Assembly: GCF_009827535.1 (NCBI RefSeq)
Contig: NZ_WTYN01000001.1
Coordinates: 1,984,001-2,048,000 of the forward strand
Origin: Qipengyuania oceanensis
GTDB taxonomy: Bacteria; Pseudomonadota; Alphaproteobacteria; Sphingomonadales; Sphingomonadaceae
Reading direction: 5' to 3'
Length of the DNA stretch: 64,000 bases
Below, one piece after another: positions 55,780-63,369 of the stretch (its first letter is position 1; every line of letters starts with the position of its first letter). Position numbers and translations under genes: made by a program. The notes under the pieces were generated by a model. That model saw only the letters and a program-made list of their open reading frames with translations. It searched no databases and was not told where the DNA came from.

Positions 55780-57711
55780 TTACTTGCCCAGCAGATATTG
55801 CTGGAGGAACATCAGCTGCGCGAGCGTGTAATAGTCCGCGTTTTCCTTCTTCGCGAAACCGTGCCCTTCGTTCATCGCCAGGAAGTGCCGGGCCTCGACC
55901 CCGTTTGCGCGCACCGCGGCGATGATCTGGTCGGCTTCCGATGCGGGCACGCGCGGATCGTTCGCCCCGGTCGAAACCATCAGCGGGATCCGCAATTCGT
56001 CCACGCGGGTCAGCGGGCTGATTTCCTTCAGCTTGGCGCGCTGGACCGGGTCGCGCTCGTCGCCGTACTCGACGCGGCGCAAGTCGCGGCGATAGTCCTG
56101 CGTGTTCTCGAGGAAAGTGACGAAGTCCGAGATCGCGACCACGCAGCTCGCCGCATCGAAGCGGTCGCCGTAGAAGATCGCGCTGGCATAGCACATGTAG
56201 CCGCCGTAGCTGCCGCCGCGCACCGCCATCCGGTCGGCATCGATCAGCGGATCGGCTTCCAGCGCGTCGAGGAACGCGCCGATGTCTTTCACTGAGTCCT
56301 CCCGCTTGAACGGTCCGTTGTCGAGGCTGACGAAGCGCTTGCCGTAGCCGGTCGACCCGCGCACATTGGGGAAGAACTGCGCGATGCCGAGCTCGTTGAC
56401 GTAATAGTTCATCGACCCGATCGAGCCCGCGGTCGACTGGCCTTCCGGGCCGCCGTGAATGCTCACCAGCAGCGGGCGCTTGCCGGGGAACTTCGCCGGA
56501 TCGGGCCGGTAGAGGAAGCCGGAGATCCTCTCGCCATCGAAGCTCTCGATCTCGACCAGTTCGGGGTCGACGTTGCGCGCCGGATCGAGGCCGGCAGTCT
56601 CGCTGTAGGTCCAGCGCGTGACCTTCAGCGTCTTGGGATCGACGCTGTAGGCATCGGCAGGCGAGCGGTTGGAGGAGAAGGTGAACCCGATTTCGCCCCA
56701 CGGAGCGATCTCGATACCGCCGATGATCCCCGGTGGCAGATCGACCTCGCGGGTCGCCCCGGTCGCCATGTCGCGGATCTTCAATACCGACTGGCCTGCC
56801 CGGTTGATCGTGTAGGCCATAAAGCTCTCGTCTTCGGACATGTCGAGGTCGGAAACGTCCCACTCCTCGTCGATCACCGGCGTGAACTTGCCGGTCTGGC
56901 GATCGATTGTCCCGACCCGGCGAAAATCGCTGTCGACGTCGGACAGCGCCCAGATGCGGCCCTGCTTGTCGAAGCCGCCGCCGGCGTAGAACGCCGTCTC
57001 GTTCGGATCGGTCAGCGAAGTGATCGCGCCGCTTTCGATATCGAGCAGGTACATGTCGGACTTGGTGACCTGGATGTAATTGACCAGCGTCATCGTCTTG
57101 TTGTCGGGTGAAATGTCCCCGACGCCCCAGCCCCCGCCGCTGCGCTCTGCCACGAGGCGTGTGGTCGAAGGATCGCGCGGGTCCATCAGGTAGATGTCGT
57201 TGTCGCGGCCCGTGCGCCTGGTCGAGGTGAAGGCGATCAACGAGCCGTCCTCGCTCGTCGCGCCGATCCAATTGCGGCTCTTGCCGTCGGTCAGCAGGAC
57301 GAGCTTGCCATTCTCGACCCGGAAGATCTGGTTGAACTCGCTACCGCCGATATCCTTCGTCGTGAGCAGGACCTTGCCGTCCCCGGTGTAGACGGCCGAA
57401 CCGACCGGCTCGCTTTCGAAGGTGATCTGCGTGCGCGCCGCGCCGGGGGCCATGACCCGGTGCAATTGCGAAGTGTCGGCGAAACGGGTGGCGATGATCA
57501 TCGCCCGGTTCGCTTCGTCCCATCCGCGGAAGGCGGCGCTGCGGCTGTCGGTGTACTGGCTCAGCGCGTCGGCCAGTTCGATCGGGATCGGCGGCAATCC
57601 GTCCGCCACGACGGCATCGGGCTTGGGCAGGTAGGCGGTGTCGTCCGCCTGCTGGGCGAAGGCGGCAGAGGAAACCGCCAGAGCGGCGGTGGCAAGAGAC
57701 AAGCTACGCAT
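55780..57711 (-). CDS. S9 family prolyl oligopeptidase-type peptidase, secreted
   Basis: A 643-residue serine peptidase with a signal peptide (residues 1-19, ending AFA) for export. The N-terminal half is a beta-propeller that filters substrates, with repeated segments of the kind LLTDGKSRNWIGATSEDGSL. The C-terminal alpha/beta hydrolase domain has the catalytic triad S501 (GGSYGGYM), D585 (GANDPRVP) and H617 (EGHGFAK). This is the standard layout of acylaminoacyl/dipeptidyl peptidase-like S9 enzymes that attack short peptides. ATG 57711 begins the signal peptide. The gene lies between nrdA and nrdB but is on the opposite strand and has no functional link that I can see. Confidence 0.93.
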   Translation of the reverse strand: MRSLSLATAALAVSSAAFAQQADDTAYLPKPDAVVADGLPPIPIELADALSQYTDSRSAAFRGWDEANRAMIIATRFADTSQLHRVMAPGAARTQITFESEPVGSAVYTGDGKVLLTTKDIGGSEFNQIFRVENGKLVLLTDGKSRNWIGATSEDGSLIAFTSTRRTGRDNDIYLMDPRDPSTTRLVAERSGGGWGVGDISPDNKTMTLVNYIQVTKSDMYLLDIESGAITSLTDPNETAFYAGGGFDKQGRIWALSDVDSDFRRVGTIDRQTGKFTPVIDEEWDVSDLDMSEDESFMAYTINRAGQSVLKIRDMATGATREVDLPPGIIGGIEIAPWGEIGFTFSSNRSPADAYSVDPKTLKVTRWTYSETAGLDPARNVDPELVEIESFDGERISGFLYRPDPAKFPGKRPLLVSIHGGPEGQSTAGSIGSMNYYVNELGIAQFFPNVRGSTGYGKRFVSLDNGPFKREDSVKDIGAFLDALEADPLIDADRMAVRGGSYGGYMCYASAIFYGDRFDAASCVVAISDFVTFLENTQDYRRDLRRVEYGDERDPVQRAKLKEISPLTRVDELRIPLMVSTGANDPRVPASEADQIIAAVRANGVEARHFLAMNEGHGFAKKENADYYTLAQLMFLQQYLLGK

Positions 57712-57794
57712 GGGCGACCTCGCGACTGGATAATCGAATAGACCGGGCCTCCATTGCAAAATCCTTTCGCCTGCGAAAGGGCGGGGCATGCGGA

Positions 57795-57837
57795 AAGCCC
57801 CGGAACCGCTCATGCGGGCCGGGGCTTCGCCATCGCT
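57795..57837 (-). terminator. Hairpin after the DUF2171 gene
   Basis: Outer arms AAGCCCCGG (57795-57803) and CCGGGGCTT (57829-57837) and inner arms CCGC and GCGG around TCAT give a long, nearly continuous stem. It lies 40 bases after the DUF2171 stop on that transcript. The T run is short, so its strength as an intrinsic terminator is moderate. Confidence 0.65.
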
Positions 57838-57876
57838 ACGACTCGTTATGAGGAGCGACCATGTCGGTATGGGAGA

Positions 57877-58122
57877 TCAGGCGCGTTCGAGCACGGCCTT
57901 GTTGCCCAGACCTTCGGGAATGCGTGCGCCTTCCTTCAGGTAGATGCGGTTGTCATCGATCTTGTCGACATCGTCGAGCGAGAGGAAATGATGCATCTCG
58001 TCGCTGCTGTCGGACCTGGTCAGCTTGATCGCGTCATCCCTGGTGTCGTCCACCGTGCCGACATGCTGGCCCTTGTAGTCGACGACTTCCATGTGTTCCT
58101 TGATGCGTAGCTTCTCGAACAT
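57877..58122 (-). CDS. DUF2171 (PRC-barrel-like) protein
   Basis: An 81-residue cytoplasmic protein of the DUF2171 family, small beta-barrels related to the PRC barrel, common in stress-tolerant bacteria. The family pattern is visible as IKEHMEVVDYKGQHVGTVDD and the charged tail with RIYLKEGARIPEG. ATG 58122 is the start because the barrel begins there; the longer frame runs through an AT-rich promoter region. A TGGAC-N17-CGTT sequence at 58176-58201 has the right spacing and a perfect -10 for an EcfG-type promoter, but two mismatches at the -35. The region between this gene and the next minus-strand gene holds no other coding sequence that I can support. Confidence 0.88.
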   Translation of the reverse strand: MFEKLRIKEHMEVVDYKGQHVGTVDDTRDDAIKLTRSDSSDEMHHFLSLDDVDKIDDNRIYLKEGARIPEGLGNKAVLERA

Positions 58123-58258
58123 AAAACAATCTTTCTGCGGGATTGGCCCGCCTTTTGAATGGGTTATGTTTATATAACGGCCGGCCGGAGCAATCGGTCC
58201 ACGCTTCGCCGACGCTTGTGCACGGGTGGTGGAGAATGGCGAACCGGGCAAAAATAAA

Positions 58259-58286
58259 GACGCCCCTTCGGCGATGAAGGGGCGTC
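58259..58286 (-). terminator. Strong intrinsic terminator of the 58.4-58.8 kb gene
   Basis: A perfect 11-base stem (58259-58269 with 58276-58286) and a 6-base loop are followed, on the minus strand, by the T-rich run TTTATTTTT. It ends the transcript of the hydrophilic-protein gene about 150 bases past its stop. The long 3' leader in between is unexplained. Confidence 0.9.
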
Positions 58287-58434
58287 TCGGGTCCGCGATC
58301 GTCGCCCGCAAAAGGGGAGAAAACAGGCGACGCCTCGCTTGCCTTTCTTCTAGGCCTGACCGGCTTAACCGGGGCTGGCTCGGCGGTTCATTTACGTCGC
58401 GGTTTGTATCGCAAATCTTCCGCCCGAAATCCGC

Positions 58435-58794
58435 CTAGCTGCCGCCCAATGGACGCGCCGCATCAGCCTTTGCGCGGGCCGCCGGATCGTCGGAGATCTC
58501 GCCGGGAACCGGCTTGCCCTCGCCGCCGGGAGGGTTGTCCGATGCCTGCCCTTCGAAATGATCGTCGGCTGCCGGGTCGGGCAGTTCCTCCGCCTGCTCC
58601 TGCTCCATGTGGCCGTCCTCGTCGCGGCCGTTGCCGTAGCCGCCCTGGGCCCCCGCCTCGGGCGCCTTGGCATTGGTGGAGGAGGGCTGGTTGACCTCGT
58701 ACTGGTCGTAGACCGGGCGCGCATCGCCGGCGGGGTTCTTGATCGCCTGCGGCTCGTCGGTCTTCGTCGGATCGTATTTCGGGGTGTCGCTCAT
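58435..58794 (-). CDS. Hydrophilic, probably disordered protein of unknown function
   Basis: A 119-residue protein rich in Asp, Glu, Pro, Gly, Ala and Gln with hardly any hydrophobic residues, so it is predicted to be intrinsically disordered. There is no signal peptide or membrane segment. Segments such as EAGAQGGYGNGRDEDGHMEQ and DPAADDHFEGQASDNPPG give it the look of hydrophilins, small proteins made in desiccation or osmotic stress. AAAGGA lies about 8 bases before ATG 58794, and an EcfG-like promoter stands 20 bases before that. A strong terminator follows. Only the composition supports the idea of a protective protein. Confidence 0.8.
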   Translation of the reverse strand: MSDTPKYDPTKTDEPQAIKNPAGDARPVYDQYEVNQPSSTNAKAPEAGAQGGYGNGRDEDGHMEQEQAEELPDPAADDHFEGQASDNPPGGEGKPVPGEISDDPAARAKADAARPLGGS

Positions 58795-58818
58795 GGTGGA
58801 AAGTCCTTTCCCCCTGAC

Positions 58819-58844
58819 AACCCACGAGGCGTTTCGACCGTTCC
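58819..58844 (-). promoter_or_regulatory. Candidate EcfG-type promoter, one mismatch
   Basis: On the minus strand GGAAC (58840-58844), 17 bases, then GGTT (58819-58822). It differs from GGAAC-N17-CGTT at one base and ends 24 bases before ATG 58794. Confidence 0.5.
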
Positions 58845-59033
58845 CCGCCGCTTATCCCCAAGCGCGCTCCGTCCGGCCCTTCGCAGCCGCGCCGATGAGT
58901 CATAGCTTGGGGACCAGAGGGGGCGAGTACCGCGATGATTCGGGCGATCGTGCCGCGAGCTGTTGCATCGGTGACTCACCTTCGGGCCAAGCGCGGATAA
59001 CCCGCGCGAAAGCCATACCAATCGGGCTGCCAA

Positions 59034-59049
59034 TCGCTATATCTGGTGG
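59034..59049. promoter_or_regulatory. NrdR-like box upstream of nrdB
   Basis: TCGCTATATCTGGTGG matches the NrdR consensus ACACwATATaTwGTGT at most positions, with the C-T-A-T-A-T core intact. It lies 24 bases before the nrdB start, where NrdR, the deoxynucleotide-sensing repressor of reductase genes, would block transcription. I find no clear second box upstream. Confidence 0.5.
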
Positions 59050-59072
59050 CCAACGCGTAACGGAGATACGAG

Positions 59073-60146
59073 ATGTCGCTGCTGGAAGCCCGCAAGACCT
59101 ACAAGCCCTTCGAATATCCGTGGGCCTACGAGTTCTGGAAGCGGCAGCAGCAGATCCACTGGATGCCGGAAGAAGTGCCGCTGGGCGAGGATTGCCGCGA
59201 CTGGGCGCAGAAGATCACCGAGCACGAGCGTAACCTGCTCACCCAGATCTTCCGCTTCTTCACCCAGGCCGACGTCGAGGTGCAGGATTGCTACCACGAC
59301 AAGTACGGCCGCGTGTTCAAGCCGACCGAGATCAAGATGATGCTGACCGCCTTCTCCAACATGGAGACGGTCCACATCGCGGCCTACAGTCACCTGCTCG
59401 ACACGATCGGCATGCCCGAGAGCGAATATTCCGCCTTCCTCGAATACGAGGAGATGAAGGACAAGCACGATTACCTGCAGCTGTTCGGCGTCGACACCGA
59501 CGAGGACATCGCCCGCACGCTCGCCGTGTTCGGCGGCTTCACCGAAGGGATGCAGCTGTTCGCCAGCTTCGCCATGCTGATGAACTTCCCGCGCTTCAAC
59601 AAGATGAAGGGCATGGGCCAAATCGTCAGCTGGTCGGTCCGCGACGAGAGCCTGCATTGCGAAGGCATCGTGCGCCTGTTCCACGAATTCGTGCGCGAGC
59701 GCGATTGCTACACCAAGGCGGTGAAGGAAGACATCATCGACATCTGCCAGAAGTCGGTGCGGCTGGAAGACAACTTCATCGACCTCGCCTTCGAAATGGG
59801 GCCGGTCAGCGGCATGACGCCGAAGGAGATCAAGAAGTACATCCGCTACATCGCGGACTGGCGGCTGGGCCAGCTCGGCCTGCAGCCGATCTACATGGTG
59901 GAAGATCACCCGCTGCCGTGGCTTGCGCCGCTGCTGAACGGGGTGGAGCACGCCAACTTCTTCGAACAGCGCGCGACCGAATATTCCAAGGGCGCGACCA
60001 AGGGCAACTGGCAGGACGTGTGGTCGACCTTCGACAAGCGCGCCAAGGCCCGCGTCGCGAACGAGGAAGTCGCCGAGGACGAAGGTCCGGACATGTTCGG
60101 CGAAGTCGCACCCAAGGGCGATGCCGGAGTCCAGGCGGCGGAGTAG
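59073..60146 (+). CDS. nrdB: Ribonucleoside-diphosphate reductase, beta subunit (class Ia)
   Basis: The 357-residue radical-generating subunit of ribonucleotide reductase. All residues of the di-iron tyrosyl radical site are found with the spacing of E. coli NrdB: D67, E98, H101, the radical Y105 (in METVHIAAY), E158, E192 and H195 (in RDESLHCEG). This makes it a tyrosine-radical class Ia enzyme and not the manganese/iron or tyrosine-less type. The C-terminal tail ends EGPDMFGEV-like followed by an acidic stretch, the part that docks on NrdA. ATG 59073 has CGGAG 7-8 bases upstream. It is transcribed apart from nrdA and has an NrdR-like box in its promoter. Confidence 0.96.
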   Translation: MSLLEARKTYKPFEYPWAYEFWKRQQQIHWMPEEVPLGEDCRDWAQKITEHERNLLTQIFRFFTQADVEVQDCYHDKYGRVFKPTEIKMMLTAFSNMETVHIAAYSHLLDTIGMPESEYSAFLEYEEMKDKHDYLQLFGVDTDEDIARTLAVFGGFTEGMQLFASFAMLMNFPRFNKMKGMGQIVSWSVRDESLHCEGIVRLFHEFVRERDCYTKAVKEDIIDICQKSVRLEDNFIDLAFEMGPVSGMTPKEIKKYIRYIADWRLGQLGLQPIYMVEDHPLPWLAPLLNGVEHANFFEQRATEYSKGATKGNWQDVWSTFDKRAKARVANEEVAEDEGPDMFGEVAPKGDAGVQAAE

Positions 60147-60276
60147 GGCGGTCCACATAGCCGCTAAGGCGTTCGAATATTCGTGGCTTTGTTAGTGGAA
60201 CTAAAAAGTTTGCGCAGTTCACGCTGACGACAAATGGCCCATTTGGCTGCGACTATTCGTAATAGCCGACAAGTCT

Positions 60277-60299
60277 CTCCTTCCCCAAGAAGGGGGGAG
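60277..60299 (+). terminator. Probable terminator after nrdB
   Basis: CCTTC and GAAGG pair around CCCAA, extended by CTC and GAG beyond a G bulge, and ATTTTTGG follows. It lies 130 bases after the nrdB stop. The rest of the 236-base gap before the next gene has no frame that I can support. A 10-base palindrome CGAATATTCG stands at 60174-60183. Confidence 0.45.
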
Positions 60300-60382
60300 C
60301 ATTTTTGGCACGACCAATACCCGCCGAGCGGAACTCGGTATCAGCAACCATTCCTGAACCATGCTCGCTTTAAGACCGCGCG

Positions 60383-60838
60383 ATGCAGTGGTTTGAACTG
60401 GCCATCTACTATCTGATCGCGATCAACTTCGTCGCTTTCGCCGCCTTCGGCTTCGACAAGGCCCAAGCGGAGCGCGGGAGTTGGCGAGTGCGGGAGAGTT
60501 CGCTGGTGACGCTCGCCAGCATCGGCGGCATTGCAGGGGCGCTCGCCGGACGGGCGCTATTCCGGCACAAAACGCGCAAGAAGGGCTTTCTCGATCGGAT
60601 GGTTTCCGGTGCGCTCGCTCCGCCGATCCTCGCCGCGGGGGTCTGGTATTTCGCACCCGCCGTCATGCCGCTCGATCCGCAGGAGAATGCGCGTTTGGAA
60701 CAAGTCATGGCTAGCGTGTATTACCCTGGCTGCGACCAGGTTCGCGCCGCGGGCAAGGCGCCGTTGCGCTATGGCGATCCGGGCTATCGCCCTGAAATGG
60801 ATGGCGACGGCGACGGGCTCGCCTGCGAACCTTTTTAA
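60383..60838 (+). CDS. DUF1294 membrane domain fused to an excalibur calcium-binding motif
   Basis: A 151-residue protein in two parts. Residues 1-95 form the DUF1294 unit with about three hydrophobic segments and the hallmark FGFDKAQAERGSWRVRESSL, where the short intracellular RxxE-type motif is typical. Residues 110-151 form an excalibur domain, with YYPGCDQVRAAGKAPL and the calcium loop DGDGDGLACEPF at the very end, normally found in extracellular proteins. If the helix count is right, the excalibur part faces the periplasm. The role of either domain is unknown. ATG 60383 is the first codon; the preceding sequence has no strong ribosome site. Confidence 0.85.
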   Translation: MQWFELAIYYLIAINFVAFAAFGFDKAQAERGSWRVRESSLVTLASIGGIAGALAGRALFRHKTRKKGFLDRMVSGALAPPILAAGVWYFAPAVMPLDPQENARLEQVMASVYYPGCDQVRAAGKAPLRYGDPGYRPEMDGDGDGLACEPF

Positions 60839-61046
60839 TAGGGCACTGCCCACCCCATCCTGTCCTACAGCGCCCGCGCGGTGCTAGCCGGGGCGGATGG
60901 ACGCCGCTCCGATCCGCACCGCATCTCCCGCTCGAATGCGCGGCGCGGGCGGGCCGGACAATTGCTCCATAACCCTGCTCCATGTGCTCCATCCTGTCGG
61001 GCTGGCGCAGCGGCATTCCAAACCGGCCGCACCATCGCCCGCCCCG

Positions 61047-61688
61047 TCAGCCCCAGTCGCACCAGCCTTCGCGCAAGCCGCCCGAGTAACTGCGGGCGAG
61101 GCCTTCGGCGCGCATGACGTCGGCCACATCCTCGTACGTGCCGTCGGGCTGCTCGCGGCGCAGCGTCATCAGGTCGCGGCCATAGCGATCGACCGGATCG
61201 TCTGCCCGCGCGACCATCTCGAACGGCCCTTCGTTGAGCCAGGCCTGCAGCCGCACCGTCGCCGCTTCCGCCAGCGCGGCCTCGCCCGCGCAGCGCGATG
61301 CCATTTCGGGGGTGTCCATGCCGACGATCCGGACGCGGCGCTCGTCGAAACGGATCGTGTCGCCGTCGACCACGCAGGCATCGTCGCCCCAGCCGCTCTT
61401 GCCGCCGCAGCGCGAGAAGTCTTGATCCACCGGTTCCGGTTCACCTTCGAGGAAGGCGGGCGGGCCGACGAAGCCCGGGCTCTGCCATCCGATCGTCACC
61501 ACCGTCACCAGCGCGATGAACAGCACCCAGGGCCGCGTCTCGCGCCAGGCCTGCCCCCAAGTCTTGCGGCTCTTGCGGCGGATCGGCCCGCGCGTGTGGA
61601 ATTTCGGCAGCCTGGGCGCTTTGCCCGGGCGATAGCGGCGGCCGGTGCCACGACCCTTTCGCTTCGGGAACTTGACGATCCTGCCCAT
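61047..61688 (-). CDS. Membrane-anchored thermonuclease (SNase-like)
   Basis: A 213-residue protein with the staphylococcal nuclease fold, a calcium-dependent phosphodiesterase of DNA or RNA. A strongly basic N-terminus (residues 1-50, rich in Arg and Lys) leads to one membrane helix at about 53-69. The nuclease domain follows with CVVDGDTIRF, RIVGMDTPEM and the late DRYGRDLMTL block, which carry the metal and catalytic residues. It would place the nuclease in the periplasm. ATG 61688 has AGGA 9 bases upstream. The longer open frame reaching beyond 62.7 kb is antisense to the sulfotransferase gene. Confidence 0.9.
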   Translation of the reverse strand: MGRIVKFPKRKGRGTGRRYRPGKAPRLPKFHTRGPIRRKSRKTWGQAWRETRPWVLFIALVTVVTIGWQSPGFVGPPAFLEGEPEPVDQDFSRCGGKSGWGDDACVVDGDTIRFDERRVRIVGMDTPEMASRCAGEAALAEAATVRLQAWLNEGPFEMVARADDPVDRYGRDLMTLRREQPDGTYEDVADVMRAEGLARSYSGGLREGWCDWG

Positions 61689-61817
61689 GCGGTTCGTCCT
61701 AGCGCAGCCGGTCGCACCGCGCACCTGCCAAGGCGCGGGCGGGCACGCCGATTTGCCCTTGCGAGCGCATCGTGCGACACTCCTGCTCGGGTCGGACTGC
61801 GTGGGGGAGACGGGGAC

Positions 61818-62732
61818 ATGACCATCGGGCTGGGGCGCCGCGCGCGCTCGATCGAGGAAATGGGGATCAACATGGGTGCGCTGCACGCGCGTGTGCAGCC
61901 GCGGCCCGCTCACGCGATCACCCCGGAGCCGGGCGATGTCTACATCACAAGCTGGGCCAAGAGCGGCACGACCATGACCCAGCAGATGTTCCACCAGTTG
62001 CGCATGATCGCCGCGACCGGCGAGGCCGACATGGATTTCGACGACATCAGCCGGATGACGCCGTGGGAAGACACCGCCCACATGCTCGACTTCGACGTGA
62101 ACGTGCAGCAGCGCGCCGAGCCTCGCGGGTTCAAGAGCCATCGCGAATACGAACGGCTGCCGGCGGGCGGGCGCTATGTCGTCACGCTGCGCGATCCGCA
62201 CGAGACCTTCGTTTCGCTCTACCGCTTCTTCGATGGCTGGCACATCGAGCGCGGGGCGATCGCGATGGAGGACTTCATGCCCTTCTGGCTGGGCGGCGGG
62301 CCGGGCGGATGCGACTATTACACCCATCTGCTGAGCTGGTGGGCACGGCGCGACGAGCCCGATACGCTGCTCGTCGCCTATCGCTGGGCGGCCAAGAACC
62401 AGCCGGCGATGATCCGCAGGATGGCGGACTTGCTCGGGATCGCGGTGGACGAGGCGCAAGTGGCCCGGATCGCGGAATGCACCTCGCGCGAATTCATGGT
62501 GGCGCACAAGGATCGCTTCGACGACGCCATGATGTGCGCGGTGATGGAGGAGCATCTCGGCATCCCGGCCGCCAGCGATTCGACCAAGGTCCAGGCGAAG
62601 GGCAGCGATGGCGGGGCCGTACCGCCTGCCATCGCGCAGGAGATCGACCGCATGTGGGCCGAGCGGGTCGCGCCGGTGACCGGCCATGCGGACTTCGCCT
62701 CGCTCGCCGCCGAACTGGACGCCTCCGCCTGA
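61818..62732 (+). CDS. Sulfotransferase family protein
   Basis: A 304-residue cytoplasmic sulfotransferase that should move a sulfuryl group from PAPS to a small acceptor. The 5'-phosphosulfate loop is YITSWAKSGTTMTQQMFHQ near residue 43, with the catalytic Lys in AKSGTT, and the 3'-phosphate motif is VVTLRDPHETFVSLYRFFDGW near 118-138. The last conserved block of eukaryotic SULTs (RKGxxGDW) is not visible, which is normal in bacterial members. GGGGA lies about 4 bases before ATG 61818, a slightly short spacing. A frame of about 300 residues in front is not homologous to anything and overlaps the nuclease gene, so it is not part of the protein. Confidence 0.88.
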   Translation: MTIGLGRRARSIEEMGINMGALHARVQPRPAHAITPEPGDVYITSWAKSGTTMTQQMFHQLRMIAATGEADMDFDDISRMTPWEDTAHMLDFDVNVQQRAEPRGFKSHREYERLPAGGRYVVTLRDPHETFVSLYRFFDGWHIERGAIAMEDFMPFWLGGGPGGCDYYTHLLSWWARRDEPDTLLVAYRWAAKNQPAMIRRMADLLGIAVDEAQVARIAECTSREFMVAHKDRFDDAMMCAVMEEHLGIPAASDSTKVQAKGSDGGAVPPAIAQEIDRMWAERVAPVTGHADFASLAAELDASA

Positions 62733-62850
62733 GCGGCCGCCCTGTCCCATCGCGGAACACGCCCTTTCGCGGGGGATGGCGGGCTGCGCGGAAGCGGCCT
62801 AGCCCGTGCCTTGCGACCCGAGGGCGGTTTTCGAGCCACCTTCCACCTTG

Positions 62851-62880
62851 AACCCCGCTTCACTCCCGTGCGGCGGGGTT
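62851..62880. terminator. Hairpin between sulfotransferase and small membrane protein genes
   Basis: AACCCCGC (62851-62858) pairs with GCGGGGTT (62873-62880) around a 14-base loop, followed by TTCCTTTG. It is a plausible terminator of the sulfotransferase transcript, 118 bases past the stop. Confidence 0.6.
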
Positions 62881-62910
62881 TCCTTTGCCCGGTGCCGGCG
62901 AGCCATCGTC

Positions 62911-62936
62911 GGAACAGGCATCCGCGTCCGCTCATT
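62911..62936 (+). promoter_or_regulatory. Candidate EcfG-type promoter, one mismatch
   Basis: GGAAC (62911-62915), 17 bases, CATT (62933-62936): one mismatch to GGAAC-N17-CGTT, 31 bases before the start of the next gene. Confidence 0.4.
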
Positions 62937-62967
62937 ATGCCTATGAAACCAGCAACAGGAGCACATC

Positions 62968-63273
62968 ATGAGCGATCCCCTTTCGAGCAAGTCCCCCGCG
63001 AAATACCTCTGGCTCGCAGCCATCGTCCTGCTGGCCGTCGCCGCGGTCATCTTCTTCTTCAATGCCGACGGTGACGAGGATCTGGAGACCATTCCCGACT
63101 ATGCCGTCACCACCGACGAGGAGCGGATGAACACCGACCTGCCGCTGAGCGAGGGCGAGAGCGAGGACATCTCCGGCATGGTGAATGGCGCTGGCGCCGA
63201 GGCCACCGCTACCGGTGCCGCCACGGAAGAGCCGATCGTGATCGACGAGCTGGAGCCTGCCGAAACGCAGTAA
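62968..63273 (+). CDS. Small single-helix membrane protein with acidic tail
   Basis: A 101-residue protein with one membrane helix at about residues 12-31 (KYLWLAAIVLLAVAAVIFFF) preceded by a short polar head. The remainder is strongly acidic, rich in Glu, Asp, Thr and Ala, and probably unstructured. The positive head and negative tail predict a periplasmic tail. AGGAG lies 7-8 bases before ATG 62968. The function is unknown; the design (one helix, disordered acidic tail, possible stress-type promoter) is shared with the protein at 25.4 kb. Confidence 0.8.
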   Translation: MSDPLSSKSPAKYLWLAAIVLLAVAAVIFFFNADGDEDLETIPDYAVTTDEERMNTDLPLSEGESEDISGMVNGAGAEATATGAATEEPIVIDELEPAETQ

Positions 63274-63369
63274 CCGGCGCGATGCGGGGGCGGGGCTGCG
63301 AACAGGCTCCGCTTCCCACGCTGCCTGTCCCGCGCTAAGGGCGCGCTCGCACGAGCGAAGGACAGGAAG

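Noticed and set aside
60897-61817. A long N-terminal extension of the sulfotransferase
   Set aside because: It overlaps the thermonuclease gene on the other strand and has no similarity to any domain; a ribosome site is found only at 61818.
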